Source of the DNA: Adenanthera pavonina
Taxonomy: Eukaryota > Streptophyta > Magnoliopsida > Fabales > Fabaceae
Length of the DNA stretch: 64,000 nt
Direction of reading: 5' to 3'
Assembly: GCA_026686845.1 (NCBI GenBank)
Contig: JAIVEN010000010.1
Coordinates: 33,640,001 to 33,704,000 of the forward strand
The notes under the pieces: model-generated
The model's database searches: none
Seen by the model: the letters and a program-made list of their open reading frames with translations, nothing else
What the model was told of the DNA's origin: nothing
Program-made: the position numbers and the translations under genes
In this document: positions 22,993 to 35,426 of the stretch, piece after piece
How positions within the stretch are numbered: the stretch's first letter is position 1
Layout of the letters: every line of letters starts with the position of its first letter

Positions 22993-24329
22993 TGATGTGT
23001 CTGTTTAATACCTATAAAATACCCACATTTGATATTGTTTTTCTTGAAAAATATTGAGTTTTGATATAAAATTGGCATGATTCTATTTAATTTAAAATAT
23101 AATTGTATCTCAAGAAAACTTTGAGGATATTTGAGGAATTTGGAGTGAAAGAAGAAGACACAAAGAAAAATTCATCTGGTCCCCATTTATTATCCTCACC
23201 CGAGGCCAGGTGAGGAGGCTTAGCTACCAAGACTACGAGTTGACCCGACACTAGGTCAACCAAAGCATGACACCACCTGGCACTGGGTGGAACACAGAAA
23301 AGCACTTTAAAATTGATCACCCGACACCGGCTTAATTAAAAAGAGGATGATACGGTGCTGAGTGAAGGTGCCAGCAGCAATATTAAAAATTCATCCACGA
23401 GGTTGTACAGAGTATATATATATATGGGTTTTTAGAACGAATGAAAGGGGAATCACCATTCTGAGCCCTAGAAAACTTATTCCAAATTCTCTGGAGCCTA
23501 GAAGGAGCATTTTGAAGACAAATCTGAGAGGATTGAAGGCGTAGTGAAGTTGAATCACTCTAGTCATCTACTACTTTTCTTTCTTTAGATTTCGTTCGGA
23601 TGATTTGAGAATTTATTTTTATTTTGATTTTGAGAACAATGTTTATGCGTAACTAATTTTCCCAATTAGAGATAGAGATATAGTCTAACTGGGATTGATT
23701 AGAGTTTACTCTGAATTATGACTCTTGCTTATGATTGAATTTTTTAAATATATTTATGTTTAATTATATCTATCTCTTTTGTGCTTCATTGGGGATTTTG
23801 TGATTGACCACCATGAAATTCATTCTGTGGGAAAGTTTGATAGACTGAAAGGTGAAGAGCAAACCTAAACCTAGAGAGATAGACATAAACAATAATTCTA
23901 GAGATAGAATTAGGTGTTTATGGTGACTTTAGTTATAATTTCAAGGTTTAATTAGGAATTTTAATTGTACGAGAGTGAATTAAAACCTAATTAAATGCAG
24001 ACTAATTGACTGAAAAGTAATTAGGATAATTTAGAAATAACTGTCACTATAATTATAGAAAGAGTCAAGTTAAGAGTAATTTTAGTTATCCCAGGAAGAT
24101 GAAACCCAAGTCCTTAATGCTCTCAGTGATTGAATTAAACCCAAATAATTGCTTTTATTATTGTTTTTCTCTTAGCTTAATCCTTGATTAACGTTTCACA
24201 AATTGTATATTTTGATTGAAATTATTTAATTGAGTAAATCACAACCTCTCTTGGGTTCGACCTCTGGAATACTCCAAAGATTTCTTTTATTACTGTGATC
24301 GACCTTGTATACTTATAGGATTCCGATCA
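22993..24329 (+). repeat. Gypsy 5' LTR
   Basis: 1,337 bp from TGATGTGTCTG to GATTCCGATCA. It is similar over its whole length to the 3' LTR, with scattered differences, many of them C/T or G/A. It contains a cluster of decayed palindromes of the type ACCCGGCGCCGGGT near 23197, 23241, 23274 and 23317. Confidence 0.92.
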
Positions 24330-24335
24330 AGTTTT

Positions 24336-24352
24336 TGGTGCCGTTGCCGAGG
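24336..24352 (+). other. Gypsy primer-binding site (tRNA-Asp type)
   Basis: TGGTGCCGTTGCCGAGG begins 6 nt after the LTR. It matches the complement of the 3' end of plant tRNA-Asp (TGGCGCCGTTGCCGGGG) with two transitions, the primer type used by Athila/Calypso elements. Confidence 0.8.
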
Positions 24353-24505
24353 AGGCTAATGATTTACTAAATTATTAATTTTAGTCTTTCTTTTTCTCTC
24401 ATTGATTTTCTTGATTTTACTTTTCTCTTTCATGTTATTGAGATCTAAAAGTCTCAATAATACTTCTAATTTGCTCCTATTAATTTTGAAATTGAATGTG
24501 CTTGC

Positions 24506-26134
24506 AGGGCAAATCGAGCTAGAAGAAGAGAGATAGCTCAAAATAGTCGTGTGAATAATGACGATCTTGATGACATCAATAATCCACTTGAAGATGATCA
24601 AATAATCCCCCATAGAAATCCAATTATTCAAAATCCAAATCGTCTATTTTGGAGGGATGTAGATAAGCCTGTAGTGTATGACAGTCCATCTTGTATTAGT
24701 CTATCTGACAACGCAAAGAACTATGAGTTTAAGACCACTCACTTAAACTCTTTGCCAAACTTTCATGGTTGAATGGGTGAAGACACATTGGGTTTCCTGA
24801 AGGACTTTTACAATCGAATTGATTAACTTCCTCCTAATGGTCTGACTTCGAAGGAACTTAAAATGAGATGCTTCAACTTTTGCATGAAGGATAGTGCTTG
24901 AAGATGGATTCTTAATCTGTCGAAAAACTCCTTGACATCATGGAGGGAGATCTACGATGTGTTCATTGCCAAGTTTTACTCTCCTCAAAGGACTGTGGAT
25001 CTGAGGGATAAAATATATCTCTTTGCACAACTGGAGGGCAAGCCATTCTATGAAGCTTGGGATCGATTCAAGGATTACTTATATGAGTGTCCATACCATG
25101 AATTTCAAGATATGATGCTTGCTAAACTGTTATATAATGCTCTGTGCTCTACCTCCTAGTATCTAGTGGACATTGCTGAAAAGGATGGTAATTTGACTGC
25201 CAAAGAGATGATGAATATCTATGATCAAGTAGCAACTCAGACTAGACAAAAGGGAGTACGAGGTAGGAGAGTACCTGTCAATGAAGTCAACTCTTGCTCT
25301 GATATGTCTACACAGCTAGAGAAGCTAAATCAACGAATGGATCTTCTTTTCCAACAACTGAGCAATAATCCTAATCTTCCTAAAGAGTCATGCTCTGCAT
25401 GCGAGGGTTCAAACCATACTGCGGACAGATATGTGTATATGATCGAAGGAAATGCAGAAGTCAATTATATAGGTCTAAATGCAGAACGTCCACAACTATT
25501 GCACAGGAAAAATGATCCATATTATAACACATATAATCCTGGGTGGTGAAATCATCCAAACTTCTCTTGTAAAAATCCATCAGTACCACCAGGATTTCAG
25601 CAACATAAGACTCAAGCACTCTCTCAGTTTCCTGTATCATCCACAGGGAAGACTCGGCAGTTAGAGGAAATATTCTCCCAGATCTTAGCTGGTCAAGCAT
25701 CCACTAACAAAAATTTGGATCAATTCATGGTTAGTCAAGCAGCGGTCAACAAGAATTTTGATCAATTTATGACGAGCCAAGTTACTACAAATAATGCCAC
25801 TCAAGCTGCAATTCAAAATATAAAAGTTCAGATGAATCACCTGGCTAAATTAGTGGCTGAAAGGAATCTAGGGCAATTTCATAGCAGCACAGAGGTGAAC
25901 CCAAAAGAAAAAGCTATGGCAATCACGCTGAGAAGTGGAAAGGAGCTAAAAGAAGCTGTGAGAGAAGAACGAAATTCAAAGGAAAAATATGAGAGTTTGA
26001 AAAAAAGCGCACACGAGAAGGACAATGAGGAACTTAATTCCAAAGATATTGCTCAGGAGCATCCTACACCTCCTGAAGTTAAACCATATGTTCCTCATAT
26101 TCCTTTTCCACAACGCCTTCAAAAGAAGATGTAG
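24506..26134 (+). pseudogene. Gypsy gag (decayed)
   Basis: A series of in-frame open pieces separated by stops (for example near 24772, 24824, 24900 and 25158). It includes the retrotransposon gag core with TSWREIYDVFIAKFYSPQ and GKPFYEAWDRFKDYL, and a zinc-knuckle-like CSACEGSNHTADRY near 25390-25435 whose last cysteine is replaced. The C-terminal part contains the Athila-type LAKLVAERNLGQF. The stops sit where CAG, CAA, CGA or TGG would be expected. Confidence 0.8.
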
Positions 26135-27080
26135 GATGTCAAGTTTAAGAAATTCTTGGATATGTTCAAGAAGCTTCGCATCAACATCACCTTTGCTGAA
26201 GTACTAGCAAATATGCTATCCTATGTCAAATTTCTTAAGTAGTTAGTTTCTAATAAGCAAAGTCTAGAAGATTGTGCTCTAGTCTATTTAAATGAAGAAT
26301 GTAGTGCCATCCTGGAAAAGAAGTTGCCACAAAAGCTAAAGGATCTAGGGAGCTTCTCTATTTCTTGTGTTATCGGCTCTCAACTTGTTAAACATTGTTT
26401 ATGTGATCTTGGAGCTGGTATAAATCTGTTGCCCTATTCTTTATGTAAGAAACTTGAGGTTATAGAATTGAATCCCACAAGTATGACCCTACAACTGGCT
26501 GATAGATCAGTATGATATCCAATGGGAATCATGGAGGATGTGCTCGTAAAAGTTGGTAATCTTATTATTCCTGCTAATTTTGTAGTATTGGATACTGATG
26601 ATGATTTAGATGTGTCTTTAATTCTTAGGTAGCCATTTTTGTTAACTGTTGGTGCCTTGATTGATGTGCCTACTGGGAAATTAATTCTGAGAGTAAGTGA
26701 TGAGCGGGAAGAATTTCAATTTTCTATGAAATTTCATGAAACTGAAGCATCTTGCTTTAGTATTGACATAATTCATAAGCTAGTTGAATAGCATGCTATT
26801 AAACATTTATATAAAGATCCTTTAGAAGCATGCATTGCATTTAACCTTAATGAATAGGTGGAAGAGGTTAATTTTATTAATTCTGTGAAGAAATTAGAAG
26901 GTTCAGGTCCTATATATACATCGCAATTTAGAAAATTTGAGGCATTAGGACAAGGGAAGTCACTCTCACCACCTTCTAAACAATCACCTCCTTAAGTTGA
27001 GTTAAAACAACTTTCATCTCATTTGAAATATGCATTTTTGGGCAACTCTAGTAGTTTTCCTGTCATTGTTTCTGCTAATC
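26135..27080 (+). pseudogene. Gypsy protease and linker (decayed)
   Basis: Contains a retropepsin-like stretch (26324-26515) with CDLGAGINLLP; the position after the catalytic Asp is changed from the usual D-S/T-GA to D-L-GA. Several stops follow through 27080. No function is expected. Confidence 0.7.
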
Positions 27081-28520
27081 TAAATTCTGAGTAGGAAGAT
27101 ATTGAGAATTCTAAGGGAGCATAGAACTGCTATTGGCTGGAGCATCTCTCACATAAAGGGTATTATCCTTTCACTTTGTGTGCACAGGATTCTAATGGAG
27201 GAAAATTTTACACCAAAAGTTCAGCATCAACGACGATTGAATCCTAATATGAAAGAAGTTGTGCGCACCGAGGTTCTCAAGCTCATTGATGCTGGTATAA
27301 TTTATCTAATTTATGACAGTTCTTAGGTGAGTCCTGTGCAGTTTGTTCCAAAGAAGGGTGGCATAACAGTGGTCCCAAATGAAAAGTATGAACTCATTCC
27401 TACAAGAACGGTTACTGGCTGGCATGTTTGTATTAATTATAGGAAATTAAAAGAGGCAACGCGCAAAGACCACTTACCTTTGCCATTTATTGATAATATG
27501 CTCGAGAGGCTGGCTGGGCATGACTATGACTATTTCCTTGATGGTTATTTAGGATGCTTTCAGATCCCCATTGCCCCTGAAGATCAAGAAAAGACCACAT
27601 TTACTTGTCCCTATGACACCTTTGCCTATAGGAGGATGCCTTTTGGTCTTTGCAATGCATCTGCTACCTTTCAACGGTGCATGATGGCTATTTTTTCTAA
27701 CATGGTTGAGAATATAATTGAAGTTTTCATGGATGATTTCTCTGTGTTTAGTCACTCTTATGATATTTGTTTGTCTAATCTTGCAAGAGTTTTACAGAGA
27801 TGCAAGGAGAAAAATTTAGTGCTCAATTGGGAAAAATGCCACTTCATAGTGACTGAAGGTATAGTTTTGGGGCACAAAATTTCTGCAAAAGGGATTGAGG
27901 TAGATCGTGCTAAAGTTGAGATTATAGAAAACTTACCTCCTCCCACAACGGTAAAAGCTGTTAGGAGTTTTATTGGACATGCAGGTTTTTACAGGCGCTT
28001 CATTAAGAATTTTGCTAAAATTGCTAAGCCTTTAACCAATCTACTTGTTCAAGATGTGCCTTTTATCTTTGATAACAGTTGTTTGAATGATTTCAATTAT
28101 TTGAAAAAGGTTTTAATTTCTATTCCTATTGTTGTGTCCCCTGACTATAACATTCCTTTTGAACTAATGTGTGACGCTAGTGATTATACTATTGAAGCAA
28201 TGTTAGGACAAAGAAGAGACAAGTTGCATGTGATTTATTATGCAAGTAGGGTCTTAGATGATACATAGCTCAATTATGCTACCACTGAAAAAGAATTTTT
28301 GGCTGTGGTGTGTGCTTTAGATAAGTTCAGATCCTATCTTGCTCTTTCAAAGGTCATTATTTACACTGATCATGCATCTATTAGATATTTGATGAGGAAA
28401 AAGGAAGCCAAGTTTGATCCTGATCAGATGGATTTTACTTTTGCAAGAATTTGACTGGGAAATTAAAGATAAAAAGGGCTCTGAAAACTTGGTTGTTAAC
28501 CATTTGTCTAGATTAGAGCA
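27081..28520 (+). pseudogene. Gypsy reverse transcriptase and RNase H (decayed)
   Basis: The RT core runs 27327-28268 with INYRKLKEATRKDHLPLPF, the fingers/palm block YRRMPFGLCNA and the active site FMDDFSVF. RNase H follows with CDASDYTIEAMLG, a TEKEFLAVV segment after a stop at 28266, and a TDHASIRYL segment before a frameshift near 28410-28440. A stop at 27324 separates RT from its N-terminal part. Confidence 0.88.
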
Positions 28521-29832
28521 TGTGCCTAAATCTGATATTCCTATTAAGGAGGAATTTCCTGATGAAAAATTGTGGGCACTAGATACATTATTTTTACCTT
28601 GGTTTGTTAACATTGCTAATTTTTTAGTTGCAGACATTATTCCAGAGGATCTAAATTTTCATCAAAAGAAAAGGTTTTTAGCAGAGGTCAAACACTATCT
28701 TTGGGATGGTCCATTACTTTTCAAGCGATGCTCTGATGGTATTATAAGAAGATGTGTACCAGAGGTGGAGATGACTCCTATTTTAGAACATTGTTATTCC
28801 TCTCCATATGGTGGACATCATGGACCTGACAAGACAGCTGCAAAGGTGTTGCAAAGTGGATTTTATTAGCCTACCCTTTTCAAGGATGCACAAACATTTG
28901 TGACCAAATGTGACAAGTGCCAGAGGACAGGTTCGCCACAGATTGGAATTTTGGAAGTTGAGCCCTTTGATGTTTGGGGGCTTGACTTTATGGGTCCCTT
29001 TCCTCCTTCTAACGGTAACTTATACATTTTAGTTGGTCTTGATTATGTCACTAAATGGGTGGAAGCAGTTGCACTATCTAATAATACTGCCGCTACTGTA
29101 GTTAAGTTTGTAAAACAGTTGTTTGCTAGATTTGGTGTCTCTCAAGCCTTTATCTGTGATAATGGGGTGCACTTTCAGAATTATCAATTTAAATCCCTAT
29201 TAAAGAAATATGGGTGTCACCTTAAAACTAGCACTACTTACCATCCTTAAACTAGTGGACAGGTTGAAGTTTCTAATAGGGAACTCAAAAGCATTCTAGA
29301 TAAGACTGTAAATGCATCTCAGAAAGATTGGTCACAAAAATTAGATGATGTATTATGGGCATATATGACTACATTTAAAACACCTCTAGAAATGTCTCCC
29401 TATAGATTAGTTTATGGAAAGTCTTGCCACCTTCCTGTAGAGTTTGAGCACCATGCATATTGGGCTATTCATACTCTTAATTATGACCTGAAAGCTGCAA
29501 GTGAGCGAAAGTTACTCTAATTGACTGAGCTGGATGAAATTAGACGAGAATCTTTTGAGAATGCTCACATTTATAAGGAGCGAACAAAGGCTTGGCATGA
29601 CAAAAGAATAATAAAGAGAGAATTTAAGGTTGGACAGAGAGTGTTATTATTCAATTCACACCTTAAATTTTTTCCAGGAAAATTGAAATCCATATGGTTG
29701 GGACCATTCGAAGTCACTGATGTGCATTCTTATGGAGCTGTGGAAGTTCAAGGGCCCGATGGAAATCGCTTTGTGGTTAATGGTCAGAGGCTCAAGATCT
29801 ATTATGAAGGGGAAACAATTGATGTACCATAA
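28521..29832 (+). pseudogene. Gypsy integrase (decayed)
   Basis: Zinc-binding H-H-C-C region (YSSPYGGHHGPDKTAAKV and CDKCQ, broken by a stop at 28867). The catalytic core follows with DFMGPFPPSNG, ICDNGVHF and an E in GQVEVSNRELK after a stop near 29248, then a C-terminal domain (29521-29832) with VGQRVLLFNSHLKFFPGKL and IWLGPFEV. There is no chromodomain. It is inactivated by at least three stops. Confidence 0.88.
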
Positions 29833-31415
29833 TCAGTTCCTCTAAATGAAGTTTGACATCCTTGCCACTGCTTCGTCTAGCTATAGACGCTAAATTTAGC
29901 ACTTGTTGAGAGGCAACCCAATCTTTCTTCCTGTCTTTATCTTTCTCTTTTCTTTCAATCTGTTTCATATTGATTTTTAGGTTCTAAGTCACTTGTGTGG
30001 AACTCTTCTTCAAGCCAGATAGAAGGTTCAGCAACAATTCAGGGGAATTTCTAATTCTCAAAAAATTTATTTTATTTGATTAATTAATTTTTTTAAATTG
30101 TTGTAGTGTTTAATTTTAAGTATGGAGGAAAGTGTCAGCTCTTCAAGAACTTTTTCAAGTGGTAAAAGGCAAGTTTCAGCAAATTTTTGAAAAAAAAAAT
30201 GATGAAGAGAGCCATGGGGAAGAAAAGGCATACCCGGCGCCAGATCCATTAAATTGGATCCAGTCGGTGCCGGGTTAAAATATATATATATATATATTTA
30301 TCACCCAACGCTAGGTCCATTAAATTGGACCCAACCGGCTCCGAGTGTACTCGTTAAAAGCAACCACCATCTTTTTCTTCCTCAGTTCTTTTCGGCCGTT
30401 CCTTTTTCCTTTCTCATCAACAGCCTCCTTCCACCAACCAAAGGTGGTTTTCGGCCTTCCATAGTTAATTTTCACCCATTTCCATACTTGTTCACTGATT
30501 AAATCATACCCTCTGCAAGATCCACTGAATGATTTTTGCCTTAACGCATTCTGAACCATGGGTATAACAAATCTTTAGCTTCAGCGTGTGGGTCATCAGT
30601 TTTTCATCATTTCGTGGTCTGGGGTTAGTGGTTTATTTACTCAGGGTTTGATTCTTGGCTTAAGGTATGCTTATTTCCCTTGGTTTCTTTCACTGCTACC
30701 ACAATTGCTAACATGGGATATTATTTAAGCAACTTCAAACCCATTTGTTTTGTGCTTTATATTGAATAATCTTCTGAGTTGATTGATTAGAATTAGCAAA
30801 TGGTTGAAGTAGTGTCCCTGGACATTCTGAGAATTGCTATGATGTGCTTTCTTTACATTATTCTCCTTATCTCTTCGGTCTTTCTTGCTTTACATGCTTC
30901 ACTGCAATAGAAACCTCACATGCTTAAGATGAGATAATGGCTATGCTGTTTCTGATTTACCTTTCCTATGGTTGCTTCGTCTTATTTGTGCATGTGTATA
31001 TTCCTAGTTCTTATTGTTTGCTGAAGTGAAAGGTACTATCCTGTGTCTTTTGACTTGCTTGTCCTAGGGGTCCTACTTTGGTATAGATAAATGCCATCTG
31101 CATGGATACTGATTTGACTATTTTCCACTCCATTATGGATCCCATTAGGTGGTACTGATATGCATAGTTCCATGCATGCTGGTGTGGTCCACCCTTTTTG
31201 TTTTATGTCTATTATCTTCTTGGATAGGATCACAGTTATGGTTGAAATTTCTTTCTTTTAGCATATAATGAGTGAATGCTGATTATGAATTTTACTTTCG
31301 CGTTAGTTATGTAATTACTCATTTCTCTAGATAATGCGTGAGTTTGGTTCTTGGTTGCTTTCTTGATAAGAAATGCACTTAAAGAGAGCCTCCTCTTTGT
31401 TTTACAGATACACAT
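29833..31415 (+). other. Gypsy spacer between integrase and extra ORF
   Basis: No protein family recognised. Contains a duplicated palindrome-bearing segment: 30233-30277 (CCGGCGCCAGATCC...GTGCCGGG) and a diverged copy at 30303-30346, separated by an (AT)n tract at 30279-30298. Long untranslated spacers here are usual in Athila elements. Confidence 0.7.
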
Positions 31416-32420
31416 ATGGCAAGAGGAAGCTCTTCTCGTGGTAGCCCATCTAGGGCTAGTTCATCTCACTCCACCGTTGATCTACCTCTACCTTCACCTC
31501 ACTCACACCGATTTACAAGTGCGGATAATGAAGCCTGGTACAATGCAAGAAAGGACAACCCATTCATTTATGAGAAGACTATACATCCAGCAATTGAAGA
31601 CCAATTTCATCTTAGCCAATTATATCAACAACTTGGATGGGGCGGTATTCTCTTATTGTATAGACCCCACTACCCCGACTTGGTTAAACAATTCTATGCC
31701 AACATTGAACAGGAGGACTCGAAAACTGAATAGAGCATAGTTTCATCCATCAAGGGGACTCCAGTAATCATCACACCTGAGCGGTTATCTCAACTCATAG
31801 GACTCTCGCAATAGGGTCCTATTTTCAACTATACTAGAGACTGGATTTCTTCGGACCCTACTTCGACAATTCTCTAAGCCATGAATGATCTTCAGATCCA
31901 ATAGGCGTCCACCAGGGGTACTCAAAGGCAAGCCCTTCTTGCAAAGTCATTGGCCATTCCTCATCAATTACTCGTCTATCTCATGAATTTCAACATCATA
32001 CCGCGCGCAAGCAGTCTGAATGAAGTATGATTCATTGACTTGTACTTCCTCCACAAGATGACACATGGTATGGGGAATATCCCAGGGATACCACTGGCTC
32101 ATATCATCATCTGCTCTATCAGGAAAGTCATCCAGGCTAAACGCAAAAAGACGGCCTTCTCATTCCCTGTCCTGATTAATGTTTTGATGGAGGCTACGGG
32201 AGTTGATGTGAGTGGGGAGGTCGCCAGAACGCCAATTGATAATGATGTACTATCTGAGAAGACACTTGGCTCCTTGGGATATATAAAAATGGATGGGGTT
32301 TGGAGAAAAAGAGGTGAAGAACCCTCACAGCCAGTTCCCGAAGTACATGATATGGCTGACACTGAGGCTGCCCCAAAACAAGCAGCTGAGGACCCCGAAG
32401 CATCACAACCAACTGTCTAG
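31416..32420 (+). pseudogene. Athila-type additional ORF downstream of integrase (decayed)
   Basis: Pieces of one frame. 31416-31733 begins ARGSSSRGSPSRASSSHST and contains QLYQQLGWGGILLLYRPHYP. Continuing pieces run to 32040-32420, with YFLHKMTHGMGN and MEATGVDVSGEV. Five or more stops interrupt it. In Athila elements this position holds a variable extra ORF, sometimes called env-like. I see no clear signal peptide or membrane anchor, so no envelope function is claimed. Confidence 0.6.
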
Positions 32421-33880
32421 GTTCGGCAACCACGACCTAAGTGCAGCCTGCTGAAGTGCCTTCTAAAGAAGATCACCCGTATGGAGAAGACCACTGATGA
32501 AATATGACGAGAACAAGCTGAACTTGATATGAGGGATGAGGAGTGTCGATAGCGTACTGAGGCGCTGCTACATTAGCTGATCCAGGCTAGACAGCCTCCA
32601 CCACCATGATTTCAATCATTTAGTTTTTCTTTATCCTAGAGTCTTTCCCCTTCTTTTTCATTTTTTTCCTAATTAAGTAGATTTTTTCTTTTGATTGTCT
32701 TTTGATTTGCTTCACCCCTTCCCTCTGAGTTTTTGTATAACCAGAATAGTAACTAAGATACAGTTGCAGAACAATTAGAGAAAACTGAACCACCACTAAC
32801 ATACGTTAGAGAAGTATTAGTTTTCTATTCACTTGTCTTATTTACCATTTTTAACACTAGGGAAGTGTTTGGACTAAGTGTGGGGGGGAGCATAAATTAA
32901 AAAAAAAATAGGCAACTAAGAAATTTTTTTTTCTAATTTATTCTTTGTGTTTACTTCTATTTTTGAATTAACAATCATCTATCTCCTAATATTTAAGTAC
33001 ATTTGCTATCTTGAAAGTCATGAGTCTAAGCTTCATTGTTAACTAAGTGAGATAGATAGCCAATTATAATAAGAAAGGAATGAAGAAACCTAAAATTGAG
33101 CATTAGTAGCTAACTTATGAAAGGTGAAAATAAGTAATTGAATAAGTAGGATAGTGAATTATATATTTATTTTTGAACTTGCATGATTTCAATTAGAATT
33201 TATGAGTATTATCATTTATGAGACATGACACAGGAAGTGAAAAAAAAAAGTGTGAAAAATTATCCACTCCATTGGTTCGACCTGTGCTGAGTAACCAAGG
33301 GTACGCATCACAAATGTGAGACCTTCGAGTCAAAAGATGCAAAGTAAACTATGAGTGAGCCAAAGGCATCTTTATGCCAAAATGATGTTAGCTTGAGTAA
33401 CCAGGGGTACGCATCACAAATGCAAGACCTTTGCGTCAAAAGGGCGCATGACAGCCAAAGAAATGTAATGATCCCCAGATAAAATTGAAGCACAAAATAT
33501 GCAGGAAAAAATAACATTGGAAAATGCCTTGGGGCATGAAATAAAACCTGAGGATCTCTTGTTATTGAATTGGCACTCATATGATTTTAAATTGAGATGT
33601 TGCAAGTTTCTAAATAAGTATCGCAATTTTCAATCCACTTGTCTAGTTAGTTATTGACACTAATTATAGGTTGGTCGGCACACACACACCATTGGGTTAT
33701 TGAATATGAGTAAAAACCTATTGGCTAGATATTGAGCTTAGTATTCCATATATATATTGTACTCTTTGACTAGATAGGTAGTAGGTTGTTCTTAAATTTT
33801 GGAAATAGGTGGATGTGAATTTTATGTAGAAAAATTCTTTGATCTCATGCTTAGTGTTTGCTTGAGGACAAGCAAAAGTT
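32421..33880 (+). repeat. Gypsy 3' untranslated spacer with ~106-bp tandem repeat
   Basis: Non-coding. It carries two copies of a ~106-bp unit starting 'gagtaacca(a/g)gggtacgca' at 33289 and 33395, which include the 'cacaaatg' and 'gtcaaaag' stretches. Such tandem repeats upstream of the 3' LTR are common in Athila/Tat-type elements. Confidence 0.75.
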
Positions 33881-33896
33881 CAAGTGTGGGGGAATT
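33881..33896 (+). other. Gypsy polypurine tract
   Basis: CAAGTGTGGGGGAATT directly before the 3' LTR (TGATGTATC...). It is the expected primer for plus-strand DNA synthesis. Confidence 0.75.
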
Positions 33897-35246
33897 TGAT
33901 GTATCTATTTTATACCTATAAAATACCCGGATTTGATATTGTTTTTCTTGAAAATTATTGAGTTTTGATATAAAATTGGCATGATTCTATTTAATTTAAA
34001 ATATAATTGTATCTCAAAAAAACTTTAAGGATATTTAAGGAATTTGGAGTGAAAGAAGAAGACAAGAAGACACAAAGAAAAATCTATTCAGTCCCCATTT
34101 ATTATCCTCACCCACGGCCGGGTAAGGAGGCGTAGCTGCCAAGACTGCGAGTTAACCTGGCGCTAGGTCAACCAAAGCATGACACCACCTAACGCCCAGT
34201 GGAACACAGAAAAGCACTTTAAAATTGATCACTAGGTGCCGGTTTAATTAAAAGGAGGATGATACGGCGTCAGGTGAAGGTGTCAGCAGCAATATTAAAA
34301 ATTCATCCACAAGGTCGTACAGACTATATATATATATATATGGGGTTTTTAGAACGAATGAAAGGGGAATCACTATTCTGAGCCCTAGAAGACTTATTCC
34401 AAATTCTTTGCAGCTTAGAGGGAGTATTTTGAAGATAAATCTGAGAGGATTGAAGGCGTAGTGAAGTTGAATCACTCTAGTCATCTACTACTTTTCTTTC
34501 TTTAGATTTTGTTCAGATGATTTGGGAATTTATTTATTTTTTTATTTTGAGAATAATGTTTATGCGTAACTAATTTTCCCAGTTAGGGATAGGGATATAG
34601 TCTAATTGGGATTGATTAGAGTTTACTCTGAATTATGATTCTTGCTTATGATAGAATTTTTCAAATATATTTATGTATAATTATATCTATCTTTTTTGTG
34701 CTTCATTGGGGATTTTGTGATTGGCCACCATGAAATTCGTTCTATAGGAAAGCTTGATAGACTTAAAGGTGAAGAGTAAACCTAAACCTAGAGAAATAGA
34801 CATAAACAACAATTCCAGAGATAGAATTAGGTATTTATTGTGACTTTAGTTATAACTTCAAGGTTTAATTAGGAATTTTAGTTGCACGAGAGTAAATTAA
34901 AATCTAATTAAATACAGACTAATTGACTGAAAAGTAATTAGGATAATTTAGAAATAATTGTCACTATAATTATAGAAATAGTCAAGTTAAGAGTAATTTT
35001 AGTTATCCTAGGAAGATCAAACCCAATTCCGTAATGTTCTCAGTGATTGAATTAAACCCAAATAGTTGCTTTTATTATTATTTTTCTCTTAGCTTAATCC
35101 TTGATTAACATTTCACAAATTGCTTGTTTTGATTGAAATTATTTAATTGAGTAAATCACAACCGCCGTTGGGTTCGACCTCTGGAATACTCCAGAGATTT
35201 CTTTTATTATTGCGATCGACCCTGTATACTTGCAAGATTCCGATCA
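33897..35246 (+). repeat. Gypsy 3' LTR
   Basis: 1,350 bp from TGATGTATCTA to GATTCCGATCA, followed by the second CCACC target copy. Small indels against the 5' LTR (for example an extra 'aagaagacac'-like repeat near 34062) explain the 13-bp length difference. Confidence 0.92.
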
Positions 35247-35251
35247 CCACC

Positions 35252-35426
35252 TTCTAAAATTTTTCCCACCAAAGACTTCAATTTTCGAAACATTTGGTGG
35301 TGGCCTAGACAACCACATTGAAGGTAGTGCCAACAGAACAAAGGACGCAGCACTCACACCAGCACCAATAGAACCATTAGAAACAACAATGTTGTTGTGT
35401 TGTGACTCCGTAACTCTTAAGATTCT
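35252..35426 (-). pseudogene. Copia gag, N-terminal part
   Basis: The minus strand encodes a Ty1-copia gag start: VVSNGSIGAGVSAASFVLL, ending SKIEVFGGKNFRRW at the gypsy insertion. The frame continues at 22987 on the other side of the gypsy element. A normal primer-binding site (tRNA-iMet type) is not seen between this and the 5' LTR end at 35427, suggesting a small deletion or heavy mutation there. Confidence 0.75.

Larger units (their letters stand above)
22993..35246 (+). mobile_element. Athila-type Ty3-gypsy retrotransposon nested in the copia gag
   Basis: A 12,254-bp element bounded by TG...CA LTRs and the perfect target duplication CCACC (22988-22992 and 35247-35251). Order on the plus strand: 5' LTR, tRNA-Asp-like primer site, gag, protease, RT, RNase H, integrase, long spacer, an additional ORF, spacer with tandem repeats, polypurine tract, 3' LTR. 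The RT motif FMDD, the tRNA-Asp-type primer site, the length and the extra ORF after integrase fit the Athila/Calypso lineage. All coding regions contain stops. Confidence 0.9.

Noticed and set aside
31416..32420. Functional envelope protein in the gypsy element
   Set aside because: Multiple stops and no visible signal peptide or membrane anchor; described only as the extra ORF of the Athila type.
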